A DNA stretch of 64,000 bases from Cladophialophora immunda. Lineage: Eukaryota > Ascomycota > Eurotiomycetes > Chaetothyriales > Herpotrichiellaceae. Shown here piece by piece: positions 33,682 through 46,495 of the stretch. The notes beneath the pieces were generated by a model, which did no database searches, had not been told where the DNA came from, and saw only the letters and a list, made by a program, of their open reading frames with translations. How positions within the stretch are numbered: position 1 is the stretch's first letter; every line of letters starts with the position of its first letter. Both the position numbers and the translations under genes were made by a program. The stretch spans positions 4,170,042 through 4,234,041 of the forward strand of contig NW_015622545.1 in the NCBI RefSeq assembly GCF_000835495.1, read 5' to 3'.

Positions 33682-35022
33682 ATGGCACTTCCAAGACCAC
33701 ACTGCTCTTTCACCATTCCCAGCATCCACGACGACGTAGAGCTCGACTGTCGGATATATTACCCTCGACGGACGGAGAAAGGGTCGGGTGTCTTCGGTCG
33801 AGGTTTCGCCATTGTCGCACATCCCTATGCACCGCTGGGTGGGTGCTACGATGATCCTGTTGTGGCCCTCGCGGGCAGTGTCCTGCTCCACGGCGGTTAT
33901 TTTCTGAGCACGTTCAACTTCAGGTACCGGACCCCTGCTCAGTTACACGCGTTCCCATTCTCTCCCACTGACTTTTGGCCCAGAGGTGCTTCGGGCTCGG
34001 CGGGGAAGACGTCTTGGACGGGAAAGCCCGAGCTGGGCGACTACGTGTCGGTCTACGGGTTCATGTTGTGCTACATCGACGCCGTCGTCGCCCGTCGCCC
34101 GCCTGGAGAGGACGCGCCCCCGGCGAGTCCCCCGATATTAATCCTCGGAGGCTACTCGTACGGGGCGATGATCGCTTCCCATCTGCCATCGGTGGAGGTC
34201 GTGGGTGAATTGTTTCGCGCGCCCGCGACAGGCTCGGCGGAGAGCGAAATCAGACGGCGAGCTGCAGACCTGGCGCAGGATGCACAAGCGTACCTGGACA
34301 TGCATTCGGGCTCGGCGACACTGACTCTACCACGGGCTCGTGGTGCGGCGGGAGAACCGGCCAGGAAGCCCAGTCCTGGGGTCATCATGGGAGGCTATGA
34401 GTCGGACACCGCCAGCCGACGAGTCAGCCGAGAGAACTCGAGAAAAAGCATGGATAAAGAGAGGATCAGACAAAGCTTAAACAGGATTCATCACAAGCTC
34501 AATTCCCAGCCAAACAGCCCGGCTGCACCAACGGGAAAAGCTCCAGCAGCAGAGGATGCCCCGATACTGCCAGAGGTCGCCTATGTCATCATATCCCCAA
34601 TATTGTCGATAGCTGCTGGGTTTACTACAATGTTCTCAAAGCTCAGATTTACTCCGAAGGACCCCGAGATTACCTCTTCTCCAGGGCGAGAGTTCCACGA
34701 GCTTACGCTGCATCCGTGTTGTTGTTGTTACGGAACACGCGATGCCTTCACGTCTGCGAGCAAGTTGCAACGGTGGACTCAAGACTTACAATCGAAGCCT
34801 GGCTCTCGGTTTGTGACGGTCAGTGCGGACACCGGCCATTTCTGGCATGAAGCAGAAGGGGTTGTTCGACTTCGGCAAGGTCTCGCCGAATTCCTGGAAA
34901 CCTTGGGGCGACATAATCTCCCCCTGGACCAGGTCGGAGAGACCGTTGAAGGTGGCCCTAGCAGCCTAGGCAAGCATACAAGAGCTCCAGAAGACGCAGC
35001 TGCCCAACTTGCAATCGGATGA
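33682..35022 (+). CDS. Alpha/beta-hydrolase-fold protein
   Basis: Exons 33682-33923 and 33984-35022 give 426 residues. The 60-nt intron is in frame and stop-free. I splice it because removal restores FNFRGASGSAGKTSWTGKPE, the expected oxyanion-loop region. The nucleophile is Ser139 in LILGGYSYGAMIAS. After a long disordered Ser/Arg/Lys insert (about 230-310) come a Cys-rich CCCCYGTRDAFTS segment carrying the acid and TGHFWHEAEG carrying the histidine. No signal peptide. Fungal homologues are annotated only as hydrolases, so a substrate cannot be given. A retained intron would add 20 residues without breaking the frame. Confidence 0.82.
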   Translation: MALPRPHCSFTIPSIHDDVELDCRIYYPRRTEKGSGVFGRGFAIVAHPYAPLGGCYDDPVVALAGSVLLHGGYFLSTFNFRYRTPAQLHAFPFSPTDFWPRGASGSAGKTSWTGKPELGDYVSVYGFMLCYIDAVVARRPPGEDAPPASPPILILGGYSYGAMIASHLPSVEVVGELFRAPATGSAESEIRRRAADLAQDAQAYLDMHSGSATLTLPRARGAAGEPARKPSPGVIMGGYESDTASRRVSRENSRKSMDKERIRQSLNRIHHKLNSQPNSPAAPTGKAPAAEDAPILPEVAYVIISPILSIAAGFTTMFSKLRFTPKDPEITSSPGREFHELTLHPCCCCYGTRDAFTSASKLQRWTQDLQSKPGSRFVTVSADTGHFWHEAEGVVRLRQGLAEFLETLGRHNLPLDQVGETVEGGPSSLGKHTRAPEDAAAQLAIG

Positions 35023-36695
35023 TTCGTTTGTGATTGATGCGGAGATTGATATTAATGGAGACGGACGGTGTGTCCGAGTGATCTCGAAAATCTCACAGTG
35101 ACGTCTGAGGGGTAGTCGAGAGAAGTTTGGGCCTCCAATCAGGAACGGCGGCCTCGAGGTCTGGATGCTTTGGACTCTTTTCCCTCCGACTGTCAAGTGG
35201 CAGACAAAGACGGTCCGAGCTGACCGCAAGTACGGCATTGGCGAAATGTCGGCAAAAGGTTGCGAGACGCATGTGCAAAAGAATTTGCTTCGGAACACAT
35301 GCTCGTCCGCAGGTTCTCTCAGGGCGGACGTGCGGGTCGGTTGGAGCCGATCGTGCAGCAGCAGCCGTGCATCTCGTTCGATGGTATTGAAAGGGATACG
35401 GGAACAGGACTCGCTGGTTGGGCATGGACCCCTCGACCGAAGGGGGAATGGTGGCGGTGAAGGCTAGGATCAAGAACCGAGAACAGCAGGGGAGGCATGC
35501 CAGGTGCCAGCGCAGGGTCTGCGGTGCTGGTCAGGAACCCAAAGCATCAAGGGCAAAACGCGGGACTTTGCATGTGATCGCGATCGTGCGTAGTGCGTTG
35601 CAACTTGTATCAATGCGGCGTCTGGGGGGCGTCCTTGTTAGCCTATAGCTGCCTTCTCATTCGACGAGATGAACAAGGGGGACATCACGCGCTCACCTGG
35701 AAAAAAAGAAACATGACACCCTCAGCCATGACAGGAATGCCAATCACCCAGTGAGGCCGTCCGCAGCTGAAGGATGAAAGCGTGACCTGTTTGTTTTCTC
35801 CAGCTCGTTTGATCTTCCCCCAGGAAGTTGGAGTGGCGAGTGTGGGAGAGATGGAGGAGTCGGCGAGAGAAAAGGTGGGAGAGGCGCAGTTTGGAACGAG
35901 TCATGACCTGGGTGGACGAGAGTAATTTCCGTGCTCGGTACTAGAGACTTGGGCTGGTCGTCACCAAGGCATCTCGGTGTAGACAATTGGGCAAATGTAC
36001 GATACGCTGTGCCTGGAGCATCCGCGAGTTTCCAAGGTTTCCATGCCTTCAACTGCGATTGTCGATGTCATGGTTCGCCCCACAGCCATCTCTCTGTCCC
36101 TCTGTGTCCCTCTGTCCATTTGCTTCCCGCCGTATCGTCACTTCCACTCTCCCGACCATAGACGGTGGATCGTGGATACTGTTGTATGTACCGAGTACCC
36201 TACGGAGCATTGATGCCACGAATCCGTTCTTTGTTTTTTTTCCTGCGCGGTCATGCCATTCGCTTTCTCGCATATTTTTGTGGGTGTCTGGCTTCCTCAC
36301 CACAAACACTCGGCTACCGACATTTCGGTCTTCTGCCGGCCTGAAGTGCAATCAATCGTATCATCTGCCACGCCTGGCATAAGTTGGTTGGTTTGGTGAT
36401 CTGTTGTTGGCTCTCTTACTCTTTCCTCTCCTCGCGGGGACCTTGTTTTGGCGATCTACAACGGAACCCAGGTCACACGCTTCAGCCCCCCATGGAAGTG
36501 GCCAACACCTCCATACTTGATGACACAGCCCTCTTGATTCAATAGCAGGACCGACCATTCCGCCTGCCTGTCATCACCGTCGTTTGCTTTTGACAGAATT
36601 TCACTCACCTAGACTGCAGCTAGCATTCATATTTCCTCGAGTTCTCACCTACCTATACCCCTTGGTGGTCAAATGGCCACGACCTCACCATCGAC
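35023..36695. other. Intergenic region, 1.7 kb
   Basis: No supported gene. Several 80-130-codon frames on both strands have no domain character. The right part is CT-rich and likely the promoter and leader of the lipase gene. Confidence 0.45.
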
Positions 36696-38723
36696 ATGGC
36701 CGTCCTCCTCTCCGTCGTCCCTACACACACTCCACTCTTCTGGTCATGTGTCGGCTTGTACGCGGACGCGGTCAAGCTGCTCTCTCCGAGCAGGAGGCTG
36801 CAGAAACTCGCCGAAGAGATAGCCAGATACAGCCGAAGACCTCCAGAGACACACGAACAAGCCCTGTTAAGACGCATGCACCAAGCCGAAAGTTTGGCCG
36901 AGTATGAGAACTGCACAATCGACTTGGACAATCTGCAAGGGCACGAGGCATGGAAGAAGGAGAAGGAGTCCGTTGAGCCTGGGTACAATCCCGACGTGAT
37001 CGAGAGCCAAGTCATCCGCCTCAAGAATGCCGTGGCCGATAAGGACCTGAATGCCATGCAACACCTCCTTAGAACGGGGCTCAGCCGTGACCTGGGTGGC
37101 ATGAACATGTTACGACTCTACAAACATTCGTGGTTTGGCACCAAATCCCTGATAGACGACTACATCAACACCGTTTTAGAAACCATCGAGACCTTTACCG
37201 AAACCAGCATCCACAGCAATATCTCTACCGCAGAAATTCGACATCACCAGCAATCGTTAGAAGACGCGTTAAAGTTCTTTGGGCGTTCAGCACTGACTCT
37301 GTCTGGTGGAGCACTTCTAGGAATGAAGCATATCGGCGTTGTCAAGACGCTCTGGGAAGCAGAGTTACTCCCCGAGATCATCTCGGGGGCCTCAGCAGGA
37401 AGCATTGTGGCCGGCATCGTGGGCAGCAGCAATGACGAGCGCATGGCGGAAGTGCTTGACCACTTTCCGTTTTCCGACCTCGCCGTCTTTGATCCACCGG
37501 GAACTGGCAGGGCGGGATGGCTCGTACAGCGGGTTCGCACTTTTCTGCGAACTGGGGCTTTCTTTGAAATGGACAACTTGAAGCGAGTTATGAAGTCATG
37601 GCTGGGTGACATTACCTTTCGAGAAGCACGCTATAAGACCGGACGGATTCTCAACATCTGCGTGTCCAGCGCAGGCACCGCGGAGCCACGACTCCTCAAC
37701 TTCGTGACCGCTCCCGACGTGTTCATCTGGTCCGCTGTCTGCGCATCCTGTGCTGTGCCCAACGTCTTCCCACCTGCCAACATCTACGAGAAAGACCCCA
37801 TCACCAAGGAGGAAAAGCTGTGGATGCAAAATGCCCAGCAAACGTTTGTGGATGGGTCCCTTGACCACGACATTCCCATGAGGAAACTTTCTGAGATGTT
37901 CAACGTCAATTTCTTCATTGTCTCACAGGTCAATCCACATGTTCGGGTCTTTCTGGATCAAGAGGAGGTCTTTCGCGGGAAACAACCCACCGCTCCCGTG
38001 CCTGTCCGGAATCCTCTTCAAGCAGCCAAGGAGTTGCTCAGGGAGGAAATCATCCATCGCGCTCAACAACTCTCGGATCTTGGTTTCCCTCAGGGATTTT
38101 ACAGATGGGCTTCCCTCTTCAACCAACAATACACTGGCGACATCAATGTTTTGCCAGACATCAAGCCAAGCGAGTACCTCCATATGATGATGAATCCCAC
38201 ACCGGAATTCATGGTAGAAGCTACAGTGGCTGGAGAACGGTCCACATGGCCCCGTATGTGCCGCATCAAGAACTGTGTTGCTATCGAGCTGTCTCTGATC
38301 CAGGCCATCCACACGCTGCGAGACAGAGTAAACTTTGGGCCCGAGGCTAGGGCCGCTCGCGAGCACAAAAGATCCAACAGCAAGGGCCGGCCAGGTCGTG
38401 GCCGCTCAGCGCGCCCCTCATTCTTGAGGAGGCGTAGCCTTAGCATCGAGTCCCCGGTGAACAGCGACAATGCATTGATACCGCCGCAGCCATTGAAAGT
38501 CCGTCGTAATGTCAGCCTGGGAAACATCTCGGTGAGGCCTAATTTCTCAATCACGACACCGCGAACGACGCCCTATTTATCACCTCAGGTTGGCGTCGAT
38601 CAGGATCTTTTTGGTGAAGGCTTGGCCATGACACGCACAAACTCCAACTCCCTTGATGGGTCCGGAACAGATGGTCATATTGTGGAACTGTCAAACATTA
38701 GCAAGCGAAGAGCCCCCTTTTAG
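36696..38723 (+). CDS. Patatin-like triacylglycerol lipase (DUF3336 + patatin, Tgl3/4/5-like)
   Basis: Single exon, 675 residues. The N-terminal DUF3336 domain (about 10-190) includes RDLGGMNMLRLYKHSWFGTK. The patatin domain has the oxyanion loop SGGALLG (203-209), the nucleophile Ser233 in GASAG and the catalytic Asp386 in VDGSLDHD. Family knowledge: these enzymes hydrolyse triacylglycerol at lipid droplets, and some act as lysophospholipid acyltransferases. Residues after ~560 are basic and Ser/Pro-rich (GRPGRGRSARPSFLRRR), probably disordered and phosphorylated. Complete and without introns. Confidence 0.92.
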   Translation: MAVLLSVVPTHTPLFWSCVGLYADAVKLLSPSRRLQKLAEEIARYSRRPPETHEQALLRRMHQAESLAEYENCTIDLDNLQGHEAWKKEKESVEPGYNPDVIESQVIRLKNAVADKDLNAMQHLLRTGLSRDLGGMNMLRLYKHSWFGTKSLIDDYINTVLETIETFTETSIHSNISTAEIRHHQQSLEDALKFFGRSALTLSGGALLGMKHIGVVKTLWEAELLPEIISGASAGSIVAGIVGSSNDERMAEVLDHFPFSDLAVFDPPGTGRAGWLVQRVRTFLRTGAFFEMDNLKRVMKSWLGDITFREARYKTGRILNICVSSAGTAEPRLLNFVTAPDVFIWSAVCASCAVPNVFPPANIYEKDPITKEEKLWMQNAQQTFVDGSLDHDIPMRKLSEMFNVNFFIVSQVNPHVRVFLDQEEVFRGKQPTAPVPVRNPLQAAKELLREEIIHRAQQLSDLGFPQGFYRWASLFNQQYTGDINVLPDIKPSEYLHMMMNPTPEFMVEATVAGERSTWPRMCRIKNCVAIELSLIQAIHTLRDRVNFGPEARAAREHKRSNSKGRPGRGRSARPSFLRRRSLSIESPVNSDNALIPPQPLKVRRNVSLGNISVRPNFSITTPRTTPYLSPQVGVDQDLFGEGLAMTRTNSNSLDGSGTDGHIVELSNISKRRAPF

Positions 38724-39194
38724 AGAGGCAACACGCGGAGGCATGACTGGATGGTGGGTGGAGGACTGCCAATGGAGTCAATCAGCGATGCCTTTTTCGA
38801 TCTTGATACCCCTTTTTGTTGTATGCCTTGAGACTTGTAGCATTAGAGAGAAAGCATAGCATAGGAAATCAAACCGTGTGAAACCCCAGATCCAAAGCAG
38901 AATTGAGGTGTGTAACAATTGTGCAGAAGGAAGTGATGGGTGGTTGTCATTACTGGGAGTCTGCGGAGATTCTACCAGGGAGAGTCAAGAGTTGTTGGAA
39001 GGTGGCATTGGCATGCGGCCAGTCGCGCGCCGCAGTCGACAGAAATCCTGACCTCCATCTTCCTACCCGCTGGCACTGCACACATCCTGTGCCAGCGACA
39101 AACGACGAGTCCACCCACGGACAACTGATTAATTGATGGCCAAATCCACGCGCTGTTACACAGCTTCACGCCAGAAGCAATATTGGGGGCAGTC
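38724..39194. other. Short intergenic region
   Basis: Between tandem genes. Nothing is seen beyond the expected 3' end and promoter. Confidence 0.4.
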
Positions 39195-41639
39195 ATGGAC
39201 CTGAAGTCGATGCTCAACGATTCTTCGACACAGCGACACCAACACCACCATCAACCTCAACCGCACCCTCCGCCTCGACTTCACACACCACAATCGTCCT
39301 ACGAACACACCCCCTCGTACGAGTCTCATCCTCCCCTCGAGCGGCCTGCATTGCCATCGTCGTCCTCGTCGTATCATCAGCCGGCGCCGCCATCAAATGA
39401 ATACCGCACCTCTGCTAACGGCTCCTATTTTGCGGTGCAGTCACCCCAACAACAAAACTCGGCCTCCGCCTCAGCGTCGACGCCAAGCGCAACCGGTCAG
39501 CCCTTTTATGCGCAGAGCCCTGGGCCGCATGGACAGATACATACTCCTCGTGAAGGGATTCCACCTTCGCATCCGTATCAGTCTCCCTTTGTTCCCTCAC
39601 CGTCTCCGTCTGGGCCTTACCCTCCAACCCCAGGATCCGTCCACCACTATCAAGCCGCTACACCTTCGTCTGCCACAACATATCATCAGTCCAGCGCGCA
39701 CCCTTCCCTGAGCGCCCAATCTCCTACTCCTAGAGACGACTACATTTCTACAAACGGTCTTGCGCATGCCCAGCAGAGGCACGTTTCACCTCAGGCTCAA
39801 TTTCACCCTCCTCCAGTCACTCCCCTCGGTCCACCGGTTACCTACACTCGTCCATCACCTTACCCTCATCGTCCGACCTCCCATGGCCACGAGAGTGTGA
39901 GAAGGTCGTCTGTCGGCTCGGTTGGTTCAGTGCAGAGCAGGGAATACAATCAGCCTCCATACCCGCAAGCGGAACATTCTCGGAGTGCCAGTGGGAGCAT
40001 ACAAAGGACTTATTCTGGGGACTTGCGGGAACGTGAACGGAGCATCGAGAGTGTCAGTCCCAAGACGATTCCCAAGCCCCCACCGGGCCGTCGCCAGAGT
40101 GTTGGGCGGTACCAGGAGTCCATGTCTGACCCGTATCCCAATGCTCAGCCTAATCGGGCGTCCATCTCCAACTCCATCTCAAATGCTCAATTCCACACCA
40201 CGCCAGATCGGAATATTGAGAATCACAGTCATGAGACGACGCCCAAGTCCTTTTCCATGTCAGCTGAGCCTAAACCTGGGGCCCCGTACCCAGATCCCCG
40301 CCCGAGTCCTGGTTTAGGTGCTGCGAACCAATATAACTCAACAACACCTCATCTGACAAATTCATCTCTACCCGCACAACAGAGTCCTCCAGCAAACGCT
40401 CCGCCTCAACCTTCGTTGAAACGAACTGCAAGTCATTTGTCTGATGTTGCAACCACGCCCTTACCCCCTAAAAAGAGACCGCGTCGAGACGAGATTCCCA
40501 TATGGGCGCACAGCGCTCGTCGTAACCTGCCCTTGAGATTCGGTGAACCCATCGATTGGAGTCCACCACCACGGCAGGCCGTCACGCCAAGGACACCTGG
40601 GTCGCCGAGGAACGATATCGCGGTGAAGAAGGAATCCGTGGCTTCACAAGCTGTTAATGGGCAAGTGCAACATCACGCGGCGACGCCACCGGGCGAGCCT
40701 CGGTGGGAGCCCTCCATCACTGGCGATTCAGCATACGATGATCTTACCCGTCATGTCTGTGACTGGATCTATTTCGTTATCGGCAACGCTGATGCCCCTA
40801 CTGGTGGAGCCATGTTCGAGATCGAAGCCAAAGTCGGCATGATATTTGACGAGCAGGCGAGCTTTCGGCTGACTCTACCTGTGGAAACGGAGACAGTGTT
40901 CAACAGAGAAAAATTTAGGGGAAAGACGAGTTTCAAGAGTTCCATGAACATGGTGAGTAGTTTCGTTTTCTATTTTCCCTGGAACGTTTATGACTAATGG
41001 TGAATCAAGGCTCAGCACCAGGCCATGAATAAATTTCTCAACGGCCTCGTCTGGGAGTCGTACCGGGCATCCCAGGCATCCGGAGAACCGCCAAGGGTTG
41101 ATTATAGTCACCCCCATGAGTACGACGAATTCTACGAGTTGACAGAAGTCGGTCGGAAAAACCTGCCACCGTCCATAATGACATGGCTCAATCCTCGACA
41201 CACACCTCGAGTACGCCGTACGATCGACGAAAAAACGAACACGGTCAAGGCACAGATCATCAAGTCACGGATTGCAGACCTGGAAGTCTACAATCCTCGG
41301 GCTGATTTCGACTATCGCATCTCCATCTCGATCGAAAGCCCATGGGAAGGAGACCCAAACTGGCTGGCTGAGATGACTGAAGGTGGCCGCGACAGAAAGA
41401 AGGACAGAATGAGCTACAGGCACTTGGCGTACCAGATTGACCTGACTCAAGTGAGTTACCCCAACAGCACGGTTAAGGAGCACGAGTTGGAGGTGGAGAT
41501 TAGCACGGAGCAGGTCCGGATCGAGCTGGCGAACATCAAAGCCAGCCAACCTAGCAAGTATGAAAAGCTCGTGAGAGGGTTCGTTGATAATGTCAGGATA
41601 TTATGTCGGGAAGGGACGCTTCAGAGGCAGCCCAAGTGA
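39195..41639 (+). CDS. CET1: mRNA-capping enzyme subunit beta (polynucleotide 5'-triphosphatase, Cet1 type)
   Basis: Exons 39195-40952 and 41010-41639 give 795 residues. It removes the gamma-phosphate of nascent mRNA, the first capping step, in the nucleus. Residues 1 to ~480 are disordered, rich in Pro, His, Gln and Ser. A basic KKRPRRDEIPIWAHSARR stretch (about 425-442) is a likely nuclear signal or capping-enzyme contact. The tunnel (TTM) domain carries the metal-binding motif EIEAK (Glu542/544) and, near the end, HELEVEIS (Glu745/747/749). The 3' splice site is ambiguous: AAG before Ala and CAG three codons later are both in frame and differ only by Ala-Gln. Confidence 0.92.
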
Positions 41640-42185
41640 GGGCTGGAAGCATTCGAAACAGGTCAGGCTGGGTCTACGCTCCGGGAGGCTTCGAAGAGAC
41701 ATGAGAAATATGTTTCGCTTCTCCTTTTGATACCCTTGTAATACCAGAAACACAATTCTAGTTGCTATGCTGCTATGAAAGGTTTATAGTTGGTTCTGTG
41801 GCCCTGAAGACGAGGCTGCGGGGAACTCTTGTCCACGTGACTTTGTGGTGACTAAGCGTGCTACCCATCCAAAACTCCAGGCTGCAGAAGGTGATGCAAA
41901 CTGCGACCATCGAGCCATCGCCTGCAGACACGTCAATTGCATCTGCGCGAATCCTTTCCCTTCCCTTTCCCTTCTCAACATCCACCCACCGTCGACTGAT
42001 TTCTCTTTTATCCCCTGCTCCTGTACACTAGACTTTCTTCTCCCCGACCGTCTTCACTCCTTCGATTCCCGAACTCCTCATTCCCGTTGTGTTGCGCCCT
42101 TTTGCCCCTTCTCACTGGCAGATCAACAGTTCTCCGAACACCACATCCTGCTTTGCCCGCGCTGCGCAACAGCCCTTCAACAAAC
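41640..42185. other. Short intergenic region
   Basis: Between tandem genes. The right half is CT-rich leader of RPN2. Nothing else is seen. Confidence 0.4.
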
Positions 42186-45100
42186 ATGGTTGGCTTGGTG
42201 TCCGCTGCCGGCCTTGTCGGCTTCTTGTCAGAACCTGATGCGGAGCTCAGAAGCTTTGCTCTAAAGCAGCTCGACAGCCAGGTTGATCTATTATGGACCG
42301 AGCTTGCCGATTCCGTGGGCCAGATGTATGTTGGCCGCCCGCTCTTTTTCATCAGTCTGGTAGACAAGCTAACCCTGCCGTTCTAGTGAAGCGCTTTACG
42401 AAGATGATTCATTTCCGGAGCGCGAGCTCGCCGCCATCGTCGCATCCAAAGTGTATTACCACCTGCAAGAATATAATGAGTCCATGGCGTTCGCCCTCGG
42501 TGCCGGAAAGTATTTCAGATTGGACGACCCCGGAGAATTTGAAGATACCATAATCTCCAAATGTGTAGACACGTTCATTGCTCTATCCGCCAGTCGAGAC
42601 CCAACGCTGGCTGCTGCCAACGCTGCCAGCCAACCCCAACTTGACACAGCGTTTAGTCAAGGAGGAGACGGCGCCGCCAGCATGTCTGCCAGCCTAACAT
42701 CTCCTGTCACGCCATTCTCCCAATCCGTCCTTCCGTCAAAGTCCCTTCTGTCCAGGCAAAACACTTTAACCTTCGATCCTACTCAAGCCGGTGTCGAGCT
42801 CGGCGAGGTCGGCTCACCCGAGCGAATCATTCAAGAGCGCGGTCTTCAGAAAGCCCTTACTCGTGTCATAGAGTCTCTGTTCGAGACATGCCTCCGAGAA
42901 AAGCGCTACCGCCAGGTTGTAGGAATTGCTTTGGAGGGACGCAACCTGGACATTCTGCGTCGCGTGATCAAGAGAGCGGCTGAGGATGAGCGAAAAGAAA
43001 ACGGTGAAGCCACTAAGAAGGGCGAAGAACTGATGGAATACGTCCTGGATATCTGCATGAGCGTGGTACAAGAGCGAGGCCTGCGAAACGAGATCCTCAA
43101 GGTCATATTGGAATTGCTCAACGAAATCCCCTCACCTGACTACTTCGCCATCGCAAAATGTGTGGTTTATCTCGACCAGCATTCTATGGCTTCCAATATC
43201 CTGAGACAATTGATCGAAAAGGGCGATGCCCGGTCTCTGGCTGTGGCATACCAGATCTCCTTTGATCTCTACGACAACAGCACACAAGAGTTCCTCCGAA
43301 AGGTCCGAGAAGAACTTGCCGAAATGCTGCCACCGGAAGAACCAAAGCCCCAGGATAGTGACAAGATGGAAACCGATACACAGGCCAAGACAGAAGAGCA
43401 GTTACACCAAGAACTACAGAGTTCTGCGGGTGCGCCTGCGCCCTCTGGCGAGCCGAAGCTGTCGAAACCCGAGCAGCGAGAAGCAGTCGAGAAGATCAGA
43501 GATATCTTGGATGGTCTCACGTCAATACATCTGAATATCGAGTTCCTGCACAAGTCGAACCGGGTCGATCTGTCGATACTGAACAAGGTCAAAAATAGCC
43601 TGGAAGCCCGCTATTCCATCTATCATACCGCCGTCACTCTTTGCGCAGGATTGATGCATGCCAAAACTGCAAACGATACCTTTTTCCGCAACAACTTGGA
43701 GTGGCTGGGCAAGGCTACCAACTGGTCGAAATTCACTGCCACGGCAGTCTTCGGTGTCATCCACCAAGGCAACATCAACCAGGCCCGTCGTTTGCTGAGC
43801 CCGTATCTGCCTAAGCCTCCCGGGGTTTCCACCTCTCATGATTCTCCATACAGCCAAGGTGGTTCGCTATACGCTTACGGACTATTATGTGCCAATCACA
43901 AAGGAAAGGCTGTCAACTTCATCCGAGAGAAGTTCAAGGAGGCCACTGAGGAGGTTGTGCAACATGGTGGTGCTCTTGGCCTCGGTGTTGCAGGAATGGC
44001 TTCCGGCGATGAGACCATCTTTGAAGACCTGAGAAATGTGCTCTGGGCCGATTCTGCCATCAATGGCGAGGCTGTGGGTTTGGCAATGGGCCTCGTCATG
44101 CTTGGTTCGGGCAATACCAAAGTCTTGTCGGACATGATCCAGCATGCTCACGACACTCAACACGAGAAGATTGTACGAGGTCTCGCGGTCGGTATGGCAC
44201 TGATCATGTACGGCCGACAAGAAGGCGCGGATGAGCTCATTCAAGGGCTTCTCAATGACACCGATCCTACCATGAGGTATGGTGGCATCTTGACCATTGC
44301 CATGGCTTACGTCGGCACGGGCAGCAACAAGGCCGTCAGAAAACTGCTCCATGTGGCTGTCAGTGATGTCAGTGATGATGTTCGACGAATCGCCGTGCTC
44401 AGCTTGGGGTTCATTCTGTTCCGAAAGCATACCAGTGTGCCGCGAATGGTGGAACTCCTCGCTGAATCCTACAATCCCCACGTCCGATACGGCGCTGCCA
44501 TGGCACTCGGGATCTCCTGTGCCGGCACGGGCCTTGCTGAAGCTATTGACTTGCTTGAACCGATGCTGAAAGATCCTACCGATTTCGTGCGCCAGGGAGC
44601 CCTTATATCCCTCGCCATGGTCTTGATACAGCAGAACGACGCACTGAATCCTAAGGTTGGCAGCATTCGCAAAGCGATGCTCAAGGTCGTTAGTGACCGA
44701 CACGAGGATGCAATGTGCAAATTTGGCTGCGCTATCGCCATGGGCATTCTTGATGCAGGCGGGCGAAATTGCACGATTAGCCTACAAACCCAAACGGGCA
44801 ACTTGAATATGATGGGAATCGTTGGGGCTGTGGTCTTCACTCAGTACTGGTACTGGTTCCCATTGGCACATTTCTTCTCGTTGTCATTGACGCCCACGGC
44901 GGTCATTGGGGTGGATCAGAAATTGGAAGCTCCAGTCTTCAATTTCCACTGCAACACGAGACCTAGCCTTTTCGACTATCCTCCCGAGCAACAAGCCAAA
45001 ACTGATGAAGCACCTGAGAAAGTCAAGACGGCCGTCCTGAGTACCACCGCACAAGCAAAGAGACGAGCGGCGAGAAAGGAAAGACAACAACGAAGGGACA

Positions 45101-45711
45101 GCATGGATGTTGATACCGTAACGCCCGTGACGCCCAAGATTGAGAAGGGGGATAAGATGGATACTGATGAGGTCGGTGGGACTTCTGCAGTGAAAGATGA
45201 TGCTGAAGGCAAAGAAAAGGATAATGCCAAGGAAGACACGGAGAAAAAGGACGCTGAGAGTCATGGCGAAGGGAAGAAGAAAGCAGAGAAAGAGAAGATT
45301 GGCTATGATATCAGCAACATGTCCCGTGTGTTGCCGGCACAACTGAAATACCTAACGTTCCCGGATCAGCGATATCAGCCTGTCAAGCGGCCTACAGGAG
45401 GCGTGATGGTTGTGCTTGATACCGAGCCGGAGAAGGAGAGGGAAATTATCCCCTTGTTGGTTAGCAAAGTTGAGGCTCCAGCGACCACACAGACCGGAGG
45501 TCAGACCCTAGGCGAAGGGGTTCAGCTTCCTCAGACTCCAATTGGCCAGAGGACTGGACAGGAAGCAGCCGCAGGTGTGGGCGCTGGTGCGGCGGCAGCG
45601 GCTGGTGTGCTGACGGCGATCGATGAGGATGAAGAGGGAGTGGAAGATGCACCTCTGCCGAGGGAGTTTGATTATGAGACTGAGGGGGAGCAAGAAGAGG
45701 GAGAAGAATAG
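42186..45711 (+). CDS. RPN2: 26S proteasome regulatory subunit Rpn2
   Basis: Exons 42186-42325 and 42387-45711 give 1154 residues; the junction rebuilds DSVGQIEALYEDDSFPEREL. Largest non-ATPase subunit of the 19S base, a scaffold for Rpn10/Rpn13 and the ATPases. An N-terminal helical solenoid is followed by proteasome/cyclosome repeats (about 440-790), for example GLGVAGMASGD, GLAMGLVMLGSGN and RYGAAMALGISCAGTG. Then come a Lys/Glu-rich KEKE-like insert (about 905-985) and the C-terminal domain with a Gly/Ala-rich, acidic tail. Highly conserved and complete. AATAAA lies 17 nt after the stop. Confidence 0.98.
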
Positions 45712-45727
45712 GCGACGTGCCATTGCT

Positions 45728-45733
45728 AATAAA
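45728..45733 (+). terminator. Candidate poly(A) signal of RPN2
   Basis: AATAAA, 17 nt beyond the stop codon at 45711. Confidence 0.45.
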
Positions 45734-46495
45734 GGGGGCATGCTGTAATTTCCACCATCCAGGAATTAGGGACCAGGTTGGAGCTCTTTTTCTTTTTCTT
45801 TCTCGGAACTCGAAGACAAAAGGACAGAATGGCAAAGTCGTCTCGTGCGGTGCGACATGGCTACAGCGGTGGTGGTAGTAGCAGCAGCAGCCTCCAGCCC
45901 CCAGATGGGCTTGGAGCATTCGCGAGAGGTATTCTGCTTTGTACCACAATCACACCCATAACCACAATCAAAGATACACCAATAGCCAGACGAGGGCCAT
46001 GTTAGAGAACTGCTTTCCGTGAATTGCGTCGTTGTACCCATGTACCATACTCGAAGTAAGTAAGTATTGGAGGAGTGACTACTCGGTGCTAATAGACTGA
46101 GTGATCACTGAACTGCGCACTGAGGACATTGGGGTAGATCTGTCGGATTACTTGGGAAGACGGTGATGGCCTCGTTGCATTTCCCCTTCCTCTTGAACTA
46201 TCTATGCTCGGTATATCAGGGGGGCAAAGTTCGGGGTATTAAGAAGTAATGTAACTTTTATTATACAACACAACACAATCCAACCCCAGTCAATGGCCTA
46301 TTCGATGAACCCCTAACCTGATAATATGATGAACGATCGCTTGGGAAAGAGTCGTGCATTTTTGATACAGGGATATATATACACAGGTACACGATGACAT
46401 TTGTGTTGTGCATGCATGTATGCGGACAGGCATTTTTGTGGATGCGATGGCGAAAAGGGCGGCTTTGTGGTGGAACCCGGGAGGAAGACGAGAGG

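Noticed and set aside
43885..44703. 272-codon minus frame inside RPN2
   Set aside because: Antisense to strongly conserved proteasome/cyclosome repeats.
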